Assembly (NCBI RefSeq): GCF_900452385.1
Contig: NZ_UGOA01000001.1
Span: 567,501 to 631,500 of the forward strand
Length of the DNA stretch: 64,000 nt
From: Legionella donaldsonii
GTDB lineage: Bacteria > Pseudomonadota > Gammaproteobacteria > Legionellales > Legionellaceae
Direction of reading: 5' to 3'
Shown one piece after another: positions 1 to 11,161 of the stretch. The notes below the pieces were generated by a model. That model made no database searches. It was not told the DNA's origin and was given only the letters and a program-made list of their open reading frames with translations. Each line of letters starts with the position of its first letter. Position 1 is the first letter of the stretch. Both the position numbers and the translations under genes were made by a program.

Positions 1-1945
<1,945 letters not shown>

Positions 1946-2073
1946 TAACCTGAATTGCTTTGAGGTTATAGGCAATAATGAAAGACGAATACGTTTGTGT
2001 TACCTCATATTCTTTACCGGCCTCCTGGCTATCGCAGTTAACCCTGCTTTAACCAGAACAGGCAAACCAGTTT

Positions 2074-2190
2074 TCCTGGCGACCATAGCGGTTTGGAACC
2101 ACCTGACTCCATCTCGAACTCAGAAGTGAAACAGACCCGCGCCGATGATAGTGTGGAGTTTCTCCATGCGAAAGTAGGTCATCGCCAGGG
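2074..2190 (+). rRNA. rrf: 5S ribosomal RNA
   Basis: This 117-base stretch starts with CCTGGCGACC and ends with GTCATCGCCAGGG, which pair to form helix I. The conserved internal blocks CGAACTCAGAAGTGAAAC and GCCGATGATAGTGTGG are present. It lies about 130 bases after the 23S gene, as usual for an rRNA operon, and is followed directly by an intrinsic terminator. No tRNA lies between 23S and 5S. Confidence 0.97.
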
Positions 2191-2200
2191 CTTTTTTCCT

Positions 2201-2228
2201 AAGCGGCTTAATAGCCGCTTTTTTTTTG
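2201..2228 (+). terminator. intrinsic terminator of the rRNA operon
   Basis: A perfect 8-bp stem AAGCGGCT/AGCCGCTT with loop TAAT is followed by a run of T. It starts about ten bases after the 5S gene and is a textbook Rho-independent terminator. Confidence 0.92.
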
Positions 2229-2458
2229 CCAGATTACAAAATTCTGCGTTAATTTTGACATAGCCATCCAAATTAAATTTTTTTTAGTAGTTAGTTATTT
2301 AATTTGTACATTTCATCGACAATAAATAATGATTTCTCAGTAGAATTCATGTTAATCTATCTGCGCTCGAGATAATGTTTCAGCATTTTATGAACTGAGA
2401 GTTAGCTAGATATAAATGTTGTAGTATTAATTATCATTTTACGGGGAAGTAGAGTAGC

Positions 2459-5410
2459 ATGTTAGTCGGCCGCGTTCAGGAATTTATTAATGCTCTAGAA
2501 AGTATTAAAGATAAACTAAGTGAGGATGATAAGGCTCTTCTTAACGATTTCCAAGAAAAATATTCTGGAAGGTTTGACCCTAAAGCTGAAGAAGGCACCA
2601 GTGATCCACTATTTCCACTGGAGCTAGATAGCCCTTTAAATGAGGATGACCTTGCTTGGATTAGGGCTTGTTTTGCAAGACGCTGGAAAAATATAGCTGA
2701 TAAGGAAGATGATTATACGTTTTATCCTGGAGGGGTGAACATACCTTGGATCTCACTGGCTAAAGATTTAGCGGCTGAATTGAAGATACCTTATTTGTTA
2801 GTATTAATTCCAACGCTTAAAAATCAAGTGGATCCCGATAAACTGTCGCGCCTAGAGCAAGCTCCTGATACTCGTGCAATTTTTCTTAGTGATGATGGTG
2901 TTTGGCATAGAGTTTTGGGGCTCTTAGAGCATTTGCAACACGGCAAAGGACAATTGGCTACCTACGACATGGCCAAACAGTTTAGACCCCGAGCGTTGAC
3001 TCTCAATGAATTGTATCGAATTCGTTCTAAAAGAGGCGAAGATTTAGCTTTTCAACTTAAAAACGAACATTATTCCAGCTTTTGGAATTACGTACTCCGT
3101 CTGATAGCCCCTAATTGGCAACGCCGTGGCGATTGCCCTACTCATCTACTACCCAGTCTCCTTGATATTATTGAAAGTTATTATGACGCTGCTGGTAGGG
3201 AGCCGAAAGATTTTACAGAATTTCAAAAATGTCTAAAAAATTTTTCTATAGCTCTCAGTGCTTGTTCGTTAGAGGATATTAATCATTTTTATGGAATACC
3301 AATAGATTTTGGGGATAAAAAGCGGAGTTACTTAATTGAAATTCTGCTTGATTGCATGCAGAACACCGAGGATTTGCATGATAAGCTGGCTGCCGTGGCG
3401 AAATGGCTTTGTCAATTTGACCCCACCCTGGTCGGCAAGCATGAGAAACTGCAACCGCTTTATCAGTCTTTGAAAGTTGGAAACTACTTTGAGGTGGCTC
3501 AATTATGTGAATTAGTTCAAGCGTTAGAACTAAATGACACTGATCCACTGAAACCGGAGATAGATCAGCTAGTTCAGCGACTTCGTGGTGAAGATGAGAT
3601 TAAACCTGAGATAATTGAGCAGATAAAACAAATTTATGCTTTGCGTTGGAAAAGTATCATCGATACACCAAATGATTATACCCGTAGGCAAGATAGACCC
3701 AATCGCAGTTGGATACATTTAGCCCGCCATTTAGCAAGTGCAGGGTATATTCACCCTAACTACTATCGGTTGCTGATTCCAACGCTGCAGATGGATAAGG
3801 ATCTGGTTACTCAAGAGCTATTTACAATTTATCCCTTATCTCATCTTATTCTTTCTGATAATGGAACGAAGTTAATTCTTGCTCAACATCTTATTGATCA
3901 TCATAAAGCGAACGGAACTTTTTATCAGTGTAGTGAGCATCCTCCATGCCCATTAACCCAAAAGGAATTAGCGCGTTTAGCTTTTGCAGCCCCTCGCTAT
4001 CCTGATTATTTTATTCGCGTGGTCGAGACAGAACCAGAGCCCGGTATCAGCGTTAAAACTGTCGAGGCAGTCAGAGAGTTAGTTAATGGTACTTTAAATC
4101 CAGTGGGATTATTGCTTGGTTATGATATTAGTGCAACTCAACTCGATACAGCTGATAAAGCGTATGCAAAATTTCTTGAGTTTATCGCAGGATTAGAACA
4201 GACCGAGTTAGATAGATTATTTAAGCAACGAATTTCCTTTCGTACAAAACGGCTTTCCGTTGCAACCATTCTGCAAAAAATTCAGCATAAATTCGATGAT
4301 GATGATCGGGGCTGTATTGCAGTTTATGGACAATATTTCCTGCAATTAGTTTTAGATTATAATCCGCAAGCTGAGTTTCGCAAAGAGATAGAAAAAGACG
4401 ATAGGATTGAAATCGATTCTTTACGCCGTGTTTCAGCAAAAAAAGTTTATCGGGAGTATGATGAGATAGATGAGCAAGAGGCGAATCGAAGAGCGTTAAT
4501 TATTTTTGTGTCATTAATGACGCATGGCTTTAGCTATTTACCTTTTACAAGTACTTCTCTACGTATCTGGGATAAATCTAACAATGTCCCTGATTCTAAT
4601 TGCATCGATTTATTTAATACCCTTTCTTCTTTCGTTGAAAAGGGAGATGTAAAACAGAGTCGTTTTACGTATGCCTCGGTCATGGAGAATATTGTCAAGA
4701 AAGCGGCTGCGGCAAATGATTTTCTTACCTCATGGACGCGATATAATGACACATTGGAATGGTGGAAGAGTATAGAGAATCAATCAATCTTTGCCAAAGA
4801 GAATAACACCTGCTTTGAGCCAGAGCAGTTGTTTACGGTACTCTGGTCGTTATCATCAAAAAGACAATTTAAGTCAAGGATGTTAATTGAGAATTTCCTT
4901 GAGCAAATCGTGCAAACTTCCTTACAGCCCAAAAATCCTCAGTTAAAATGGGCTCGTATTAACATTGAATTCAATAAGCTATTAGGAAGTGTACCCGTTG
5001 AAGATAGGGCAAAGATGTTGGAAGAGTTAAGAAAAGAATCTGCCCCCGTTAGTTCTGATCAATTTTTAAAAGCAAATCGGGAGTTTTTGATACACCGTCT
5101 GGCTAGCTGTGGAGCGAGAGAAGGCTGTAAAAGGAGAATTGGATTATTTGGTGCTAATCCAGGGGCTTTTAAATTGTTCTACCAGGAGCTAACTGAAAAA
5201 CTTAAAGAAGAAATGTTTATAGGTAGTATAAAAAGCCTGATGGGCACTTTACAGAAAAAAATTGAAAAGTTAGCTGTCAGTAAATTGCAATCCGATAGTA
5301 TGTTAGAGTATTTGCAGAAATTAAGTACGACTATAACGGCGCAACCCTCTCCAGAGAAAGGAGTAACGATAGAAGATGAGCATGTGGCTATGGAGCTGGC
5401 TTTAGCTTAA
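2459..5410 (+). CDS. large orphan protein with internal duplication (candidate Dot/Icm effector)
   Basis: I do not recognise this 983-residue protein. It has no signal peptide and no membrane segment and looks soluble and mostly helical. Residues about 61-185 and 371-498 are diverged copies of one module: both carry an RWK-x-I-x-D...DYT stretch, then W-I-x-LA, then LIPTL and an LSD(D/N)G motif. The far C-terminus has an acidic EDEH patch followed by a short hydrophobic/alanine tail, a pattern seen in Legionella type IVB (Dot/Icm) effectors. The start ATG follows GGGGAAG at suitable distance. It stands alone between the rRNA operon and rsgA with about 230 bases of AT-rich upstream DNA. The effector role is inference from size, lack of family and tail; a large structural or regulatory protein is equally possible. 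Confidence 0.7.
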   Translation: MLVGRVQEFINALESIKDKLSEDDKALLNDFQEKYSGRFDPKAEEGTSDPLFPLELDSPLNEDDLAWIRACFARRWKNIADKEDDYTFYPGGVNIPWISLAKDLAAELKIPYLLVLIPTLKNQVDPDKLSRLEQAPDTRAIFLSDDGVWHRVLGLLEHLQHGKGQLATYDMAKQFRPRALTLNELYRIRSKRGEDLAFQLKNEHYSSFWNYVLRLIAPNWQRRGDCPTHLLPSLLDIIESYYDAAGREPKDFTEFQKCLKNFSIALSACSLEDINHFYGIPIDFGDKKRSYLIEILLDCMQNTEDLHDKLAAVAKWLCQFDPTLVGKHEKLQPLYQSLKVGNYFEVAQLCELVQALELNDTDPLKPEIDQLVQRLRGEDEIKPEIIEQIKQIYALRWKSIIDTPNDYTRRQDRPNRSWIHLARHLASAGYIHPNYYRLLIPTLQMDKDLVTQELFTIYPLSHLILSDNGTKLILAQHLIDHHKANGTFYQCSEHPPCPLTQKELARLAFAAPRYPDYFIRVVETEPEPGISVKTVEAVRELVNGTLNPVGLLLGYDISATQLDTADKAYAKFLEFIAGLEQTELDRLFKQRISFRTKRLSVATILQKIQHKFDDDDRGCIAVYGQYFLQLVLDYNPQAEFRKEIEKDDRIEIDSLRRVSAKKVYREYDEIDEQEANRRALIIFVSLMTHGFSYLPFTSTSLRIWDKSNNVPDSNCIDLFNTLSSFVEKGDVKQSRFTYASVMENIVKKAAAANDFLTSWTRYNDTLEWWKSIENQSIFAKENNTCFEPEQLFTVLWSLSSKRQFKSRMLIENFLEQIVQTSLQPKNPQLKWARINIEFNKLLGSVPVEDRAKMLEELRKESAPVSSDQFLKANREFLIHRLASCGAREGCKRRIGLFGANPGAFKLFYQELTEKLKEEMFIGSIKSLMGTLQKKIEKLAVSKLQSDSMLEYLQKLSTTITAQPSPEKGVTIEDEHVAMELALA

Positions 5411-5427
5411 GGGCCTAACATTTCTAT
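5411..5427 (+). repeat. short motif GGGCCTAACATTTCTAT abutting a stop codon
   Basis: These 17 bases begin on the base after the TAA stop of the 983-residue protein gene. The same sequence with one change recurs at 43996-44012, again directly after a stop codon of an unrelated gene. This copy has no clear second end. It may be the remnant end of a small mobile element. Confidence 0.45.
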
Positions 5428-5494
5428 CAAGGCTTACTCTCCCAGCTGGAGAAATAGAAACAGCACTGATCGATTAGCCCATTGCCAGCCTAAA

Positions 5495-6454
5495 TTATTT
5501 GGCAAATTGCACAGTAATTTTAACAAAGCTGTCATAGCGTTTTTGTGCTATTTTTCCTGCATCAAGTGCAGCTTTGATTGCACAGCCGGGTGTATCTTTG
5601 TGATTACAATTGCGGAATTTGCATTGGGCAATAAGAGGCTGGAACTCGCGATAACCTTGAGTAATCTCACTAATGGGCATATGCCAAAGGCCAAACTCAC
5701 GTACACCCGGAGAGTCAATTAAGGCGCCGCCGCTAGGTAAATGATAGAGACGTGAATTGCTTGTTGTGTGACAACCCAACTCTGAACTAGCTGAAATTTC
5801 CGCCGTTTGAATGTTATTTTCGTGTGGTAAAAGCCCGGCAATAAGCGAAGACTTGCCTACACCCGACTGTCCAACAAAGACACTGGTATGATGTTGAAGA
5901 GTTTTTTTCAATAACTCATAACCCTGAGTATCAAATTGACTAGTAAATACGAGGGGATAGCCAAGTGGTTTATAGCAAGTTAATAGTTCTTGCTGAATCG
6001 TTTCGCAGGGGAGATCTGTTTTGTTTAAAACAATACAAACTTCTAAGGCTAAATGTTCAGCCATAACCAGGTAACTATCCAATAAAGACCATGTGAGCTC
6101 GGGTTTTGCTGCGGTAACAACAATGACTTGACTGATGTTAGCAGCAACGGGTTTGAATAGTCCTCGCTTGTCTGGGCGACCCAGTGTGGATTGACGTGGA
6201 TAACGACTTACAACCACACCTTGAGCATGGCCTTCCACTTGCCAGATGACACGATCACCGGCAACTAAAGAATCTAAATTAGGACGAATAGAGCAATGAA
6301 TACGATTTCCCTGACTATCTTCGATTTCAGCATGGCGGCCAAAACGGGACAAGACTAAACCTTCTTTGCCTGAGATATCAGTGTTTTGACGATACTCGGC
6401 TTGCATTTTTTCAATGCGCGCAGCTTGTTGTTTGTTAATTCGTCTTTTACTCAT
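5495..6454 (-). CDS. rsgA: ribosome small-subunit-dependent GTPase A
   Basis: RsgA (YjeQ) is a circularly permuted GTPase that checks late 30S subunit maturation. The 319-residue length fits the family. An N-terminal OB-fold (about 30-100) is followed by the permuted G motifs: NKTD (G4) at about 144, GQSGVGKSS (G1) at about 195-203 and DSPGV (G3) at about 247. The C-terminal zinc site is seen as CKFRNCNHKDTPGC near 277-290. The gene is divergent from cca with 66 bases between the starts. In E. coli rsgA is a divergent neighbour of orn; here cca sits between them, so the old neighbourhood is partly kept. Confidence 0.96.
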   Translation of the reverse strand: MSKRRINKQQAARIEKMQAEYRQNTDISGKEGLVLSRFGRHAEIEDSQGNRIHCSIRPNLDSLVAGDRVIWQVEGHAQGVVVSRYPRQSTLGRPDKRGLFKPVAANISQVIVVTAAKPELTWSLLDSYLVMAEHLALEVCIVLNKTDLPCETIQQELLTCYKPLGYPLVFTSQFDTQGYELLKKTLQHHTSVFVGQSGVGKSSLIAGLLPHENNIQTAEISASSELGCHTTSNSRLYHLPSGGALIDSPGVREFGLWHMPISEITQGYREFQPLIAQCKFRNCNHKDTPGCAIKAALDAGKIAQKRYDSFVKITVQFAK

Positions 6455-6520
6455 GCTTTAAACATAGTCTATAATTGTCAGGATCTTAAACTTGTACAGT
6501 ATGAAGGCAAACAGATATTA

Positions 6521-7756
6521 ATGAAAGTTTATTTAGTGGGAGGGGCTGTTCGTGACCAATTATTGGGATATCCCGTTAAAGAGCGTGATTGGGTTATTGT
6601 GGGAGCGACTCCAGAACAGTTGAAGAAACAAGGTTATCAGCAAGTAGGAAAAGATTTTCCAGTTTTTCTCCATCCTACAACCCGTGAAGAATATGCTTTG
6701 GCTCGAACAGAACGAAAATCGGCTCCTGGCTATTATGGTTTCGAGTGTAATTTTTCACAGACTGTTACTTTGGAAGAGGATTTGCAGCGACGAGATTTGA
6801 CAATTAATGCTATGGCACAAGATAAAAGCGGCCAACTAATTGATCCTTATCATGGCCAAGCTGATTTACAAGAAAAGCTTTTAAGACATGTTTCACCCGC
6901 TTTCGCTGAAGATCCAGTTAGGGTTTTGAGAGTAGCTCGTTTTGCGGCTCGTTACTATCATTTAGGCTTTAAAGTGGCGAATGATACGCGTGTTCTGATG
7001 TATGCAATGGTAAAGCGTGGTGAACTGGGTCATTTGGTTGCCGAGCGTGTTTGGCAAGAGTGGTCACGTAGTTTAACGGAAGAAAATCCAGAAATATTTA
7101 TTACAACCTTAAGGGCATGTGCTGCATTAAAAATAGTATTACCCGAGATAGATGCTCTTTTTGGCGTACCTAACAGGAGGGATTACCATCCTGAGGTCGA
7201 TAGCGGTGTACATACCTTGATGGTATTAAGTGCTGCGGTTGAACTATCGAGTGAGCCGATGGTGCGTTTTGCAGCTGTTATGCACGATTTAGGGAAAGCC
7301 ATCACTCCAATGGCCGAATGGCCAAAACACCATCGACATGAGGAGCGGGGGATTCCAATTATTGAAGCCTTATGCGAACGTTTGCGAATTCCTGCGGATT
7401 ACCGTAAATTTGCGGTCATGGTATCGCGCTTTCATTTAACGATTCATCGTCTTTTTGAGTTGAACGCGAAAACAATAGTTAAAGTTTTTGAGCAGACGGA
7501 TGCTTTTCGCCGTCCACAACTTTTTGAAAAATTATTGCTTGTCTGTCAAGCTGATGCTCAGGGTTGTGGCCGAAAAATTGATTATAAGCAAGGGAAAAAT
7601 TGGCGTTACTTATTACAAGAGTGTAGTAAAATTTCTGCTCAAAATTTAATTGAGAAGGGATATCAGGGCGAGGCCATTAAAGAGGCGTTACATCAACGGC
7701 GAGTTGCCTGCGCCGATTTAATTTTGAATTCTTGGAAACCACATGAAAAACAATAA
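6521..7756 (+). CDS. cca: CCA-adding enzyme (tRNA nucleotidyltransferase, HD type)
   Basis: This enzyme adds or repairs the 3' CCA of tRNA. The chosen ATG starts [12 protein letters not shown], collinear with E. coli Cca; an in-frame start 135 bases upstream would run into the divergent rsgA gene and is rejected. The product is 411 residues, as in E. coli. Visible parts are the GGAVRD nucleotidyltransferase signature, the [10 protein letters not shown] block, the [12 protein letters not shown] helix and a C-terminal HD phosphohydrolase domain with MHDLGK. One oddity is that the first metal-binding carboxylate, Asp21 in E. coli Cca (KDRDW), is Glu here (KERDW). The last 14 bases overlap orn, suggesting translational coupling. 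Confidence 0.95.
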   Translation: MKVYLVGGAVRDQLLGYPVKERDWVIVGATPEQLKKQGYQQVGKDFPVFLHPTTREEYALARTERKSAPGYYGFECNFSQTVTLEEDLQRRDLTINAMAQDKSGQLIDPYHGQADLQEKLLRHVSPAFAEDPVRVLRVARFAARYYHLGFKVANDTRVLMYAMVKRGELGHLVAERVWQEWSRSLTEENPEIFITTLRACAALKIVLPEIDALFGVPNRRDYHPEVDSGVHTLMVLSAAVELSSEPMVRFAAVMHDLGKAITPMAEWPKHHRHEERGIPIIEALCERLRIPADYRKFAVMVSRFHLTIHRLFELNAKTIVKVFEQTDAFRRPQLFEKLLLVCQADAQGCGRKIDYKQGKNWRYLLQECSKISAQNLIEKGYQGEAIKEALHQRRVACADLILNSWKPHEKQ

Positions 7757-8309
7757 TAATCTGATTTGGATAGACTTGGAAATGACTGGCCTTGACCCAG
7801 AGAAGGATCGCATCATTGAAATAGCTACTATTGTCACTGATGCAAATCTTACTATTCTGGCTGAAGGCCCTGTTCTCGCTGTTCATCAGGCTCCTTCCTT
7901 AATTGCAGGGATGGACGAATGGAATACTAAACAACATAACCAATCAGGATTGGTTAAACGGGTACAGGAGACTACAACGACAGAAGCTGAGGCAGAAGCA
8001 CAAACAATCGCTTTCCTTAAACAATACTTGGATAAAGGTAAGTCCCCTATGTGCGGCAACAGTATTTGCCAAGATAGACGGTTTTTATATAAATACATGC
8101 CTGCGCTGGCGGCCTTTTTTCATTACCGCAATCTTGATGTGAGTACATTAAAAGAGTTGGTTAAGCGTTGGCGGCCGCAATTATTAAGTGGTGTTGTGAA
8201 AGAATCAAAGCATTTGGCGCTTGATGACATTAAGGATTCAATTGCTGAACTTGTCTATTATCGCGAGCATTTTATTAATTTATCGAGTAGTAATCATGAT
8301 CAATCGTGA
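7743..8309 (+). CDS. orn: oligoribonuclease
   Basis: Orn is the DEDDh-family 3'-5' exonuclease that degrades 2-5-base RNAs, including pGpG from c-di-GMP breakdown. The 188-residue protein carries IDLEMTG at residues 10-16 (catalytic Asp and Glu), [12 protein letters not shown] with the second Asp, and [10 protein letters not shown] with the catalytic His and Asp. It overlaps cca by 14 bases and is overlapped by queH by 14 bases, so the three are probably cotranscribed. Confidence 0.96.
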   Translation: MKNNNNLIWIDLEMTGLDPEKDRIIEIATIVTDANLTILAEGPVLAVHQAPSLIAGMDEWNTKQHNQSGLVKRVQETTTTEAEAEAQTIAFLKQYLDKGKSPMCGNSICQDRRFLYKYMPALAAFFHYRNLDVSTLKELVKRWRPQLLSGVVKESKHLALDDIKDSIAELVYYREHFINLSSSNHDQS

Positions 8310-8973
8310 ACAACTAGTTCTTCCTAATGGTGCTGACAAATTATTATTGCACTCCTGCTGTGCGCCCTGTTCGGGTGAAGTGATGGAAGCTTTGTTATTT
8401 TCAAAAATTAATTTTTCTATTTTTTTCTATAATCCCAATATTCATCCTGTGCAGGAATATGAAATTAGAAAAGAAGAGAATATTCAGTTTGCAAAGAAAC
8501 ATAATATTCCTTTTATTGATGCGGATTATGATAAGGACAATTGGTTTGCAAGGATTAAGGGGCTGGAATGGGAGCCTGAGCGCGGGAAACGCTGTACCGC
8601 TTGTTTTGATATGCGTTTCGAACGGACTGCACTTTATGCTCATGAACATGGGTTTCCGGTGATCAGCAGTTCGCTTGGTATTTCTCGTTGGAAGGATATG
8701 GAGCAAATTAATGGCTCAGGAACTCGCGCTGCTAGCCGTTATCCTCATCTCGAATACTGGACTTATAATTGGCGAAAAAATGGCGGCTCGGAAAGAATGT
8801 ATGAAATAGCCAAGCGCGAAAATTTTTATAAACAAGAATATTGTGGCTGCGTATACTCGTTACGAGATACAAATGCCTGGCGTAAGCAAAATAGCCGTGA
8901 GCGCATTAAAATTGGAATAAGTTATTATAGTAATCAAGACGATAATTCCTCAGCAGAACCGGCAGAAAATTAA
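8296..8973 (+). CDS. queH: epoxyqueuosine reductase QueH
   Basis: QueH (DUF208) does the last step of queuosine synthesis, reducing epoxyqueuosine in tRNA to queuosine, and replaces the cobalamin enzyme QueG in many bacteria. The 225-residue protein starts at the internal ATG (MINREQL); a start 75 bases earlier would lie deep in orn. Cysteines expected for metal/Fe-S binding are present: CCAPC at residues 21-25, KRCTAC in the middle and EYCGC near the C-terminus. The block [15 protein letters not shown] is typical. It overlaps orn by 14 bases. The tRNA transglycosylase Tgt of the same pathway is encoded 31 kb away. Confidence 0.93.
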   Translation: MINREQLVLPNGADKLLLHSCCAPCSGEVMEALLFSKINFSIFFYNPNIHPVQEYEIRKEENIQFAKKHNIPFIDADYDKDNWFARIKGLEWEPERGKRCTACFDMRFERTALYAHEHGFPVISSSLGISRWKDMEQINGSGTRAASRYPHLEYWTYNWRKNGGSERMYEIAKRENFYKQEYCGCVYSLRDTNAWRKQNSRERIKIGISYYSNQDDNSSAEPAEN

Positions 8974-8983
8974 AGGAGCAGCT

Positions 8984-9928
8984 ATGATTTTTCATCAGCA
9001 TGACGATGAGGACGAGGGGCATTCGCATGAGCACTCGCATGGCCATCATCATGGTGTTCCCCATTTTAATCGCGCTTTTTTGATTGCTATTATTGCCAAT
9101 GGATTATTTGTTATTTTCCAGATTATTTTTTCTTATATCGCTAATTCGACTAGCTTATTGGCTGATGCCATTCACAATCTTGGTGATGTGCTAAGTTTAA
9201 TTTTAGCCTGGATAGCCCACGGATTATTGAAGCGTATGCCGACGGCCCATACAACATATGGTATGAAGAAAACATCAATATTAGCCGCACTGGCCAATGG
9301 CGTACTATTAGTTTTTACCTGTGGAATCATTGCTACGGAAGCGATGTATAAGTTGTTTTCACCCACTGAAATACAGGCACTCTCAGTAATGATTGTGGCT
9401 GGCATAGGTATCGTCGTTAACGGAGCAACGGCGTTACTATTTTTACGTGGGGCTGATGATTTAAACATTCGTGCGGCTTTCTTGCATTTATTCTACGATG
9501 CTTTAATTTCTGTGGGCGTAGTGGTGTCAGCAGCCCTTCTTTATTGGACCAATTGGTTATGGATAGATCCGATTGTAGGCCTGTTGATTGCTCTATTTAT
9601 TATCAAGGGTACATGGTCCCTTTTCAGCGATAGTTTTCGTCTGATTATTGATGGGGTTCCGCGAGGGATCTCTTGGTCGAGTGTTCGCGAATCATTGCAG
9701 GCGGAGGCTGGCGTCGTTGAGGTACATGATCTACATATCTGGGCAATAAGCACACAAGAAAATGCCTTGTCTGTGCATCTTTTTATGCCTGAATTACCAT
9801 TAAGTGATGAAGCACGGCAAAAATTAGTGAACATGCTGAAAGAAAAACACAACATTCACCATGCAACTATTCAGGTTGAACGTAGCTTGCGTTTTTGTGA
9901 AGATGCCTGTACTCCAATATTGCGTTAA
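8984..9928 (+). CDS. cation diffusion facilitator (Zn2+/Co2+ efflux, CzcD/ZitB-like)
   Basis: A 314-residue inner-membrane proton/metal antiporter of the CDF family. The cytoplasmic N-terminus is rich in His and Asp (residues 5-24), a metal-binding tail. Six hydrophobic segments follow. The zinc-site residues are seen in TM2 (ADAIHNLGD) and TM5 (HLFYDALIS), and the C-terminal cytoplasmic domain carries the VHDLHIW motif. The HxxxD pattern fits Zn2+ transporters. A clear AAAGGAG precedes the ATG. It follows queH by ten bases, and its stop overlaps a possible start of the next gene. Confidence 0.92.
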   Translation: MIFHQHDDEDEGHSHEHSHGHHHGVPHFNRAFLIAIIANGLFVIFQIIFSYIANSTSLLADAIHNLGDVLSLILAWIAHGLLKRMPTAHTTYGMKKTSILAALANGVLLVFTCGIIATEAMYKLFSPTEIQALSVMIVAGIGIVVNGATALLFLRGADDLNIRAAFLHLFYDALISVGVVVSAALLYWTNWLWIDPIVGLLIALFIIKGTWSLFSDSFRLIIDGVPRGISWSSVRESLQAEAGVVEVHDLHIWAISTQENALSVHLFMPELPLSDEARQKLVNMLKEKHNIHHATIQVERSLRFCEDACTPILR

Positions 9929-9960
9929 TGGTTTTATGGCCATTCAAGGAAAGCATTGTT

Positions 9961-11145
9961 ATGGACAGTACTTATGTTAAGACAACGGAAGTAGGTCTTG
10001 TTTTCACCAAACAGTTTTTTCAATTTTGTTTGCGGAAACAGCGCAATGATCAGACTTTAATGATTCATGAAGCAGAATATGCACCTTCTGCCAGTGAAAA
10101 AATGGCGCTTGCACTAAAACATCCTAAAAGTGGATCTCATCCCATTGGCGTACAACGCTATAATCTCTTATTCGAAAGCCAGGGTAAGCAGCAGCAAATT
10201 GTTGTTATCGTAAAATCGAAGATCAGCGAAGAAGATTATTTAAAAGCAATAAGCACTGCTTTTTTCCAATGTGGGATTCGTACTACTCATCCGGTCTATG
10301 ATTATTTGTCCCAATTGGAATTTGCCTATGTTAATCGTAAAGAGGCAGCTATCTATGCGATGCAACAGGCTTATCCCGCTTTTCAGCAGTACTTACCGTT
10401 CTCTTACGGAAGCTATGTTAGTGGTGATGCCTGCGTGCTTGTTTTGCAGTATCTTGACGAGAAATGGTTATCGTTAGATCCCTTTAATATTGCCAAGTGG
10501 AATCAGCGGGCTATTGAAAACCTCTGTGCAGCACTCGCCAAGATGCATGCAGTTTGGTATCAAAAAGAAGCAGAATTGATGAAAATCCCTGGTTTTGGAA
10601 ATAGGCTGGATGTGGTAATGATGCAGCAGCTTATGCCTTATTGGTTAGCTTTGGCCGATGCTGTAAAACTAGCTCAACTACCCTTTTTACAGGTTGAGGA
10701 TTATGCTTTTCACTCTCGGCTAATACAAGATATTCCGATTTGGCGCGCGCAAATTGATACTATGAAAAAAACCTTGGTACAAAATGACTGCGTTCCTAAA
10801 AATGTAGCATTTAGTGAAAATGAGAGACAAATTTATGTCTATGATTGGGAAATTGCAACGATTCATTTACCACAGAGAGATGCCGTAGAGTTTTTATCTT
10901 ATGTTTTACCTACCGATTTTGATGCTAAATTATTGCTACATTATCTTGACCAACATCGCTTGCAATTAGCTGAAGCAACTAAGACCAGGATTGCTGAAGA
11001 AGAATGGCAACTTGGTTTTAAATATTGCCTGTACGATTTTTTAATTCAACGTGTATTACCTCAATTGGTTTTTGAAAAATTAGAGGCACGTAATATAGCA
11101 AACGTTTACGCGAATGTTAGGAAAATGATAACGCTATTATCTTAA
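9961..11145 (+). CDS. APH/choline-kinase-like phosphotransferase family protein
   Basis: A 394-residue soluble protein with the C-lobe signature of aminoglycoside/choline-kinase-like folds: QNDCVPKNV in the place of the catalytic loop (usually HGDxHxxN) and YVYDWEIA in the place of the Mg-binding D(F/W)E motif. The His of the loop is Asn here. The N-lobe is diverged; a Lys in IVVIVKSK is a candidate ATP-binding lysine. The start at 9961 is preferred because AAGGAA lies about ten bases before it; an ATG at 9928 that overlaps the previous stop has no ribosome site. It is followed after 16 bases by the racemase-like gene, so the two may act together. The substrate is unknown; I do not claim antibiotic resistance. 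Confidence 0.72.
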   Translation: MDSTYVKTTEVGLVFTKQFFQFCLRKQRNDQTLMIHEAEYAPSASEKMALALKHPKSGSHPIGVQRYNLLFESQGKQQQIVVIVKSKISEEDYLKAISTAFFQCGIRTTHPVYDYLSQLEFAYVNRKEAAIYAMQQAYPAFQQYLPFSYGSYVSGDACVLVLQYLDEKWLSLDPFNIAKWNQRAIENLCAALAKMHAVWYQKEAELMKIPGFGNRLDVVMMQQLMPYWLALADAVKLAQLPFLQVEDYAFHSRLIQDIPIWRAQIDTMKKTLVQNDCVPKNVAFSENERQIYVYDWEIATIHLPQRDAVEFLSYVLPTDFDAKLLLHYLDQHRLQLAEATKTRIAEEEWQLGFKYCLYDFLIQRVLPQLVFEKLEARNIANVYANVRKMITLLS

Positions 11146-11161
11146 TCACAGAGAGAGAATA

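Noticed and set aside
5428-5494. Possible terminator around CTCCCAGCTGGAG between the orphan gene and rsgA
   Set aside because: The dyad is broken by an unpaired base and there is no T-run on either strand.
6386-6520. N-terminal extension of Cca from an upstream ATG
   Set aside because: It lies within rsgA on the other strand and adds residues absent from the family; MKVYLVGG is the natural start.
9961-11145. An aminoglycoside-resistance kinase
   Set aside because: Only the fold-level motifs match, the catalytic His is missing and the context is metabolic.
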